25,167 bases of DNA from UTPRO1 sp031400185. Lineage in GTDB: Bacteria > Desulfobacterota > Binatia > UTPRO1. Of the stretch, positions 22,301-25,167 are shown one piece after another. The DNA is taken from NCBI GenBank assembly GCA_031400185.1, contig JANNPN010000203.1, forward strand, positions 1 to 25,167, given 5' to 3'. Positions within the stretch are counted from its first letter, which is position 1; each line of letters starts with the position of its first letter. A model generated the notes under the pieces. The model searched no databases. It saw only the letters and a program-made list of their open reading frames with translations, and was not told the DNA's origin. A program made the position numbers and the translations under genes.

Positions 22301-23163
22301 AGAACCCGCTCGCTCTCGGAGAGAACCTCGGGGACTACATCAGCATGCTGAACCTCTTCGACTCGACGCATCCGCTCCAGCGGAAGGGCATCGTCTGCAA
22401 CTCCGACACCCATTCGACGACGATCGTCCAGGCGGGCGGGCCGCGGAACATGCTGGCGTCGGCGACCGACGACCCGGCGCTGCTCGATCCACAGGCGCTG
22501 GCCGACGCCGTGAACGACGGCCGGAACGTCTGCACGAGCGGCCCGTTCGTCCGCGTCAGCATCGAAGGCGATGGCGGGGCGGTTGCGAGCCATGATCTGT
22601 CCGATCCGCTGATCGTGCCGGCGACGCTCGGCTCGGCGACGTTGCACGTCGATGTCCAGAGCCCGACCTGGGCCGAGTACGACCGCATCGAGGTCTACTT
22701 CAACACGGTGCCGTCGTGCGCGAACACGCCCGCCAACTTCCTCGGCAGCTCGAAGAAGCTCTGCACGGCGACGCCCAACTTCGTCTTGACGCCGACGAAG
22801 AGCACGGTCCCCACGAACGGCAACTTCCGTCTCGAGTCGGCGACCGTTCAGGGTCTCACGATCACCCAGGACTCGTGGGTGATCGTGGTGGTGCGCGGCC
22901 AGGACGGCGTCTCGAAGCCGCTCTTCCCGATGAATCCGCAGTCGATGCTGCCGCGTGCCTGTAGCGCGAACCCGTGCAGGCCGTGCGTCAGTAACGGACA
23001 ATGTGGCGCCTTCTTCGGCACGTGCACGGTCCTGAACCTCACCGCGGCTACGTTGACCGACGGGAACCTCGGGCAGTGCGGCGTGACCGCGATGGCGATC
23101 GCCAACCCGCTGTTCATCGATTTCAGCGGCGACGGAATGTACAAGGGCGTCGCGATTCCGTAG
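19369..23163 (+). CDS. Large secreted CehA/McbA-family metallohydrolase (PHP domain)
   Basis: A 1264-residue exported protein. The ATG at 19369 is preceded by GAGGAGG at ideal spacing and opens a signal peptide ending SSFAA. Residues about 25-560 are beta-rich and contain a Cys-rich insert near 475-520 (CALGTDGAACDLNAHPELC). Around 565-780 lie carboxypeptidase-regulatory-like/Ig-like beta modules (GWIQGRVTVGGVGVDGARI). The PHP-type metal site follows: ADHHVH (Asp790, His791/792/794), ASDHD (Asp824, His825, Asp826) and NSDTHS (Asp1013, His1015). The C-terminus has a further beta domain and a Cys cluster (ACSANPCRPCVSNGQC). CehA and McbA are carbaryl hydrolases, but the wider family is diverse, so the substrate here is unknown. 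A hairpin follows the stop. Length is well above a single-domain family member. Confidence 0.9.
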   Translation: MKLSLRLAVSAVVLVSLVAITPQSSFAACAVGGTVSNVNDCVPEGVKDTDCHLEWSISPVPPLDPKKGVPTNKIICTDNDPACDADTRVGQCTFMVAPCVNVTDSRFTCAPTDLASYLVKKPSAKDAARPDKNRFAYDNRVAVLGGLAGLSPTATADVCAEPLPFVVPLKKGKKATFGLQGIATDGLGEADKDSVKFTCVPMSPTAQGASARKITSASELIGGPLAMGRIDDWIIENGSVRFIIRDVGRDFSFMLTFGGHLMDADFVRSSGPGRDSFLGMTPLINVSSTDNPTSITVVSSGVGGGPAVLQTSGPDDLFDPIDPAVAIKGFNDALSIPPFAVDNNIAVTVLNEYTLRPGDEFLELETIVQNDNPTDRLQLYVGDYTAGGGQLEVVAPGLGFGDAALRVGGTRGNPEAGITFDWLGWFGFGDAQGISYGLIPENYDLTGAFSQSGVVVPIYEQSLLDILTKSEQGRCALGTDGAACDLNAHPELCITCEVNSDCVPPHQPADRGACTNAKPPGVLDLAVGGMSSFRRWFAVSDNGMGGIVDARTKLVQRGDIVDPIKTGWIQGRVTVGGVGVDGARIAIAQAPGNYSAQLGLVNVIESKNGGHYQGTVPRGEFRALVKIPGYPYEGGAAFPLQKKIKIGGGVTTVDFDVPPTGFVRVDVTNGLTTNAIPAKVSVVGVDAAPDPGTLETIFGSITATGAVFGYDAREKVSIYGLPQVRFAGVSGTTGVFAVPPGDYQIVVSHGPEYSISTTPVTVVAGSASTPQVVAASVVPVIDTTGFVSADHHVHMLNSPDARVSHDERIVTMLAEGVDYFVASDHDFKTDLTAAIAALGASSMVKTSVSNEITYFDSGHFGAYPMDRDPNSVTGGAIDWGRAGEPVGQGYPSDGSYDLSVDEMASAAKASPHNATVVQANHFNSGTLGYFRTSGIDTTVAPPQSNGVPERLRQDPALTNLYSDELTALELWIESSRDQNPLALGENLGDYISMLNLFDSTHPLQRKGIVCNSDTHSTTIVQAGGPRNMLASATDDPALLDPQALADAVNDGRNVCTSGPFVRVSIEGDGGAVASHDLSDPLIVPATLGSATLHVDVQSPTWAEYDRIEVYFNTVPSCANTPANFLGSSKKLCTATPNFVLTPTKSTVPTNGNFRLESATVQGLTITQDSWVIVVVRGQDGVSKPLFPMNPQSMLPRACSANPCRPCVSNGQCGAFFGTCTVLNLTAATLTDGNLGQCGVTAMAIANPLFIDFSGDGMYKGVAIP

Positions 23164-23173
23164 TCTCGTGCGC

Positions 23174-23203
23174 TGGGGGCGTTCCCAAATGGGGACGCCC
23201 CCA
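23174..23203 (+). terminator. GC-rich hairpin after the metallohydrolase gene
   Basis: TGGGGGCGTTCCC-AAAT-GGGGACGCCCCCA forms a 13-bp stem with one T-G wobble, starting 10 nt after the stop. There is no T-tract (it continues GGTACAACC), so intrinsic termination may be weak. It lies 14 nt before the start of the HEAT-repeat gene. Confidence 0.55.
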
Positions 23204-23217
23204 GGTACAACCCGCGC

Positions 23218-24471
23218 ATGATCGATCGTCCGAGGCCACACGGCCGGATGGTGGCTGTGGCGGCGGTGGTGGCGCTCGTCGCAGCCGTACCGCCGGTCGC
23301 GTCGGCGGCCGCGCTCTTCGCGAGCGCCGATGCGTCGACCGTGGTCATGCGTGGGACCGTCGAGCGCATCACCGCCTATCCGTCCGTCAAGCTGCAGGTC
23401 TTTCGCCTCCGCGTAACGCGCGTATTCAAGGGCGACGGCGCCGCGGGCGGGTCGCTCGACCTCGCGCAGGAGATGCTCTTCCCCTCCACCAAGCCGTTTT
23501 TCACGGAAGGAGCGGAGACATTGGTCTTCGCGATCCCGCTCCCCGACTACAGCTCTTTTCGTGAGGCGCTGCCTGCGGGGCAGTACTGGCGGTGGAGCGA
23601 GCGCCTCGAGACCGCGACGGACGTGGCACCGCTCGCCGATCCGGCGCTCGCGGATGCCGTCGGCCGCTACCTCGCCGTCCGCGACGACCCGGAGGCGCTG
23701 GCGGACTTCGCCGTCGGCGCGATCGTCGGTCCGCACGCTCGTGTCCGTCGAGACGTGCTCACGCTCATCGGGTCGCGACGCGAGATCCCGCCGCTCCTCG
23801 ACGCGGGGAGGCTCCAGCCGCTCGTGGCATGGCTCCGCGACGCGAGCCCCCCGCCCGCCGAGCGCGGGAGCGTGCTCGTGCAACTCGCCCGCCACGGCGC
23901 GCCTGGGGTCGTAGATCTGGCGCGCGGTCTGGCCGACGCTCCGAATCCAGTGCAGGCGCCGGCGATCGACGCGCTCATAACCATGAACGCACCGCCCCCG
24001 CCCGAGCGCTTGCTGGCGCTCAGCCGCGATCGCAGTGAGGGGTTACGGCTGGTGGCGACGCGCGGGCTCGCGAAGCTCGGGACGCCCGCCGCCCTCGATC
24101 GCCTCGCCGAGATGTTGGCGCAAGAGGTCTCGCTCAAGGTGCGGGTCGCGATCCTCGAATCGATCGGCCGGGTCGAGAATCCCCGCATCGTGGATTTGCT
24201 GCGCGTCGAGCTGGCGCGGCCCGAGAAGGACGTGGCGATGGCGGCGGCGGAAGCGTTGGTCCAGCAAGGCAACCCCGGTGCCGTCGACGTTCTCGCGAAG
24301 GGTCTCGAAGAGGGCGGCCAAAGCGCGCGCGTCGCGTCGGCGTTCGCGCTTCGGCGCATGAATCGGCGTGACGCGGACGAGGTGCTCGATCGGATCGAGA
24401 AGACGCATCCCGATCCCGAAGTGCGCCGGCTCTGCCAACTCGCGCGCGGCGAAAACATGCACCGGCACTGA
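23218..24471 (+). CDS. Secreted HEAT-repeat protein
   Basis: A 417-residue exported protein. The basic N-terminus and long hydrophobic stretch (MVAVAAVVALVAAVPPVASA) form a signal peptide. Residues about 30-130 are a small beta-rich domain (STVVMRGTVERITAY, RVFKGDGAAGG, ETLVFAIPLPDY) resembling OB-like domains of unknown role. From about 160 to the end are HEAT-like helical pairs, clearest in LRLVATRGLAKLGTPAALDRLAEML, VRVAILESIGRVENPRIVDLL and AAAEALVQQGNPGAVDVLAKGL. HEAT solenoids mediate protein-protein contacts. Only 4 nt separate it from the HupE/UreJ-type gene, so they are likely one transcript and may work together. The ATG at 23218 has only a weak AGG upstream; an ATG at 23248 is an alternative that would leave a short signal peptide. 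Confidence 0.85.
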   Translation: MIDRPRPHGRMVAVAAVVALVAAVPPVASAAALFASADASTVVMRGTVERITAYPSVKLQVFRLRVTRVFKGDGAAGGSLDLAQEMLFPSTKPFFTEGAETLVFAIPLPDYSSFREALPAGQYWRWSERLETATDVAPLADPALADAVGRYLAVRDDPEALADFAVGAIVGPHARVRRDVLTLIGSRREIPPLLDAGRLQPLVAWLRDASPPPAERGSVLVQLARHGAPGVVDLARGLADAPNPVQAPAIDALITMNAPPPPERLLALSRDRSEGLRLVATRGLAKLGTPAALDRLAEMLAQEVSLKVRVAILESIGRVENPRIVDLLRVELARPEKDVAMAAAEALVQQGNPGAVDVLAKGLEEGGQSARVASAFALRRMNRRDADEVLDRIEKTHPDPEVRRLCQLARGENMHRH

Positions 24472-24475
24472 CCCC

Positions 24476-25167
24476 GTGCGTACGATCGAGTCGGCGCTGA
24501 TCGCCGTGGCGCTGTGCGCCGCGATCCCGGCGCACGCGCACCAGCAGGGCATCAGCTACTCCGACGTCCGGGTCGCTGAGGGGCGGGTCGCATTCGATCT
24601 CGTGCTGTCGATCCACGACGTGCAGGCCGACGTCGACGGCGACGGGACGATCACCGCCGCCGAGGTCAAGACCCGGCTCCCGCGGCTCCAGCGCCTGTTC
24701 GACGGCTCGCTGATGGTTCAGGCCGGAGGCGTCGCGTGTCCGCTGGGCATCGCGGAGTTCGGCATCGAGCCGAACGAGGCCATCCGGTTCCGGCTCGGCG
24801 GATCGTGTGCCGAGGGCACTCCGGTGCGGATAGCGGTCAGGCTCGGCCTGCTCACCACCATCGACGGCCAGAACCTCGCGAAGATCCGGGTCGGAGATCT
24901 GGTCACCGAGCACGTCTTCACACGCCGGGACAGCGAGGTCGTCGTGAGCCGCGCGGCGGCCGGCCTCTGGCCGACGTTTCAGCGCTTCTTCGTGCTCGGG
25001 GTCGAGCACATCGCGACCGGATACGACCACATCTTGTTCCTCCTGGCGCTCCTCCTGGTCGGCGGCGGCTTCCGGTCGTTGGTGGCGATCGTGACGGCCT
25101 TCACCGTCGCGCACAGCGTGACCCTCAGCCTCGCGGTCCTCGACGTCGTGCAGCTGCCGGCCCGGCT
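24476..25167 (+). CDS. HupE/UreJ-type membrane protein with EF-hand loop (partial)
   Basis: Runs off the window after about 230 residues. The GTG at 24476 opens a signal peptide (LIAVALCAAIPAHA). An N-terminal extracytoplasmic domain follows; residues 52-63 (DVDGDGTITAAE) are a canonical 12-residue EF-hand loop with Asp52/54/56 and Glu63. From about 170 it has the HupE/UreJ_2 membrane motif: LGVEHIATGYDHILFLLALLL with His178, Asp184 and His185, then TAFTVAHSVTLSLA with His213. These buried histidines and acids are the family's proposed metal-ligand residues; the family is linked to nickel/cobalt handling in some members, but this subgroup's substrate is unproven. It is 4 nt after the HEAT-repeat gene. 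The remainder of the membrane domain lies beyond the window. Confidence 0.88.
   Translation, partial: MRTIESALIAVALCAAIPAHAHQQGISYSDVRVAEGRVAFDLVLSIHDVQADVDGDGTITAAEVKTRLPRLQRLFDGSLMVQAGGVACPLGIAEFGIEPNEAIRFRLGGSCAEGTPVRIAVRLGLLTTIDGQNLAKIRVGDLVTEHVFTRRDSEVVVSRAAAGLWPTFQRFFVLGVEHIATGYDHILFLLALLLVGGGFRSLVAIVTAFTVAHSVTLSLAVLDVVQLPAR

Noticed and set aside
20716..23895. Open frame of 1059 codons on the minus strand opposite the metallohydrolase
   Set aside because: Same reason: highly charged, low-complexity translation and no ribosome binding site, opposite a well-supported secreted protein with PHP motifs.

Overview
The window is uniformly GC-rich and strongly strand-packed. Its gene content fits an uncultivated, environmental, deltaproteobacteria-like lineage. 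Candidatus Binatota is my best guess, from the secreted dockerin-like '...TVTDGVxxLRxAAGL' repeats, the cysteine-rich secreted proteins with Pro/Thr linkers, an F420-type luciferase-like oxidoreductase and a CehA/McbA-type metallohydrolase. This placement is an inference from gene style; no rRNA or marker gene is present.

Layout. (1) 174-2351, minus strand: a small DUF3634-like protein overlapping an LLM-class F420-dependent oxidoreductase, then a secreted DUF4124 protein. (2) 2439-2646, plus: tRNA-Cys(GCA) and tRNA-Leu(UAA). (3) 2957-5458, plus: a large secreted Cys-rich protein with a 24-nt-period repeat linker, closed by a strong rho-independent terminator. (4) 5628-11639, plus: a tightly overlapping operon with a glycoside hydrolase-glycosyltransferase fusion, an ABC exporter, a GT-B-like glycosyltransferase and a small ferritin-like helical protein. 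(5) 11652-12554, minus: a secreted protein with two dockerin-like/EF-hand repeats, pointing against the operons on both sides. (6) 12656-18207, plus: a second tightly coupled operon with two more paralogs of the same glycosyltransferase, an inactive-transglutaminase/7TM membrane protein and an ATP-grasp RimK-like ligase. (7) 18215-19117, minus: a Nudix hydrolase whose stop codon shares a hairpin with the ATP-grasp stop. (8) 19369-23163, plus: a very large secreted CehA/McbA-family (PHP) metallohydrolase. (9) 23218-window end, plus: a secreted HEAT-repeat protein and the N-terminal part of a HupE/UreJ-type membrane protein with an EF-hand loop.

The most interesting part is 5628-18207. Membrane glycan synthesis, an exporter, three paralogous glycosyltransferases, a ferritin-like protein, a 7TM pseudo-transglutaminase and an ATP-grasp amide ligase lie in two operons whose internal junctions are nearly all 4-nt NTGA overlaps. 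I read this as a candidate envelope or exported glycan (perhaps peptide- or amino-acid-modified) assembly locus. The chemistry cannot be read from sequence alone. A notable detail is that the ABC exporter has no ATG/GTG/TTG start at its N-terminus but has a CTG exactly where the overlap pattern predicts one.
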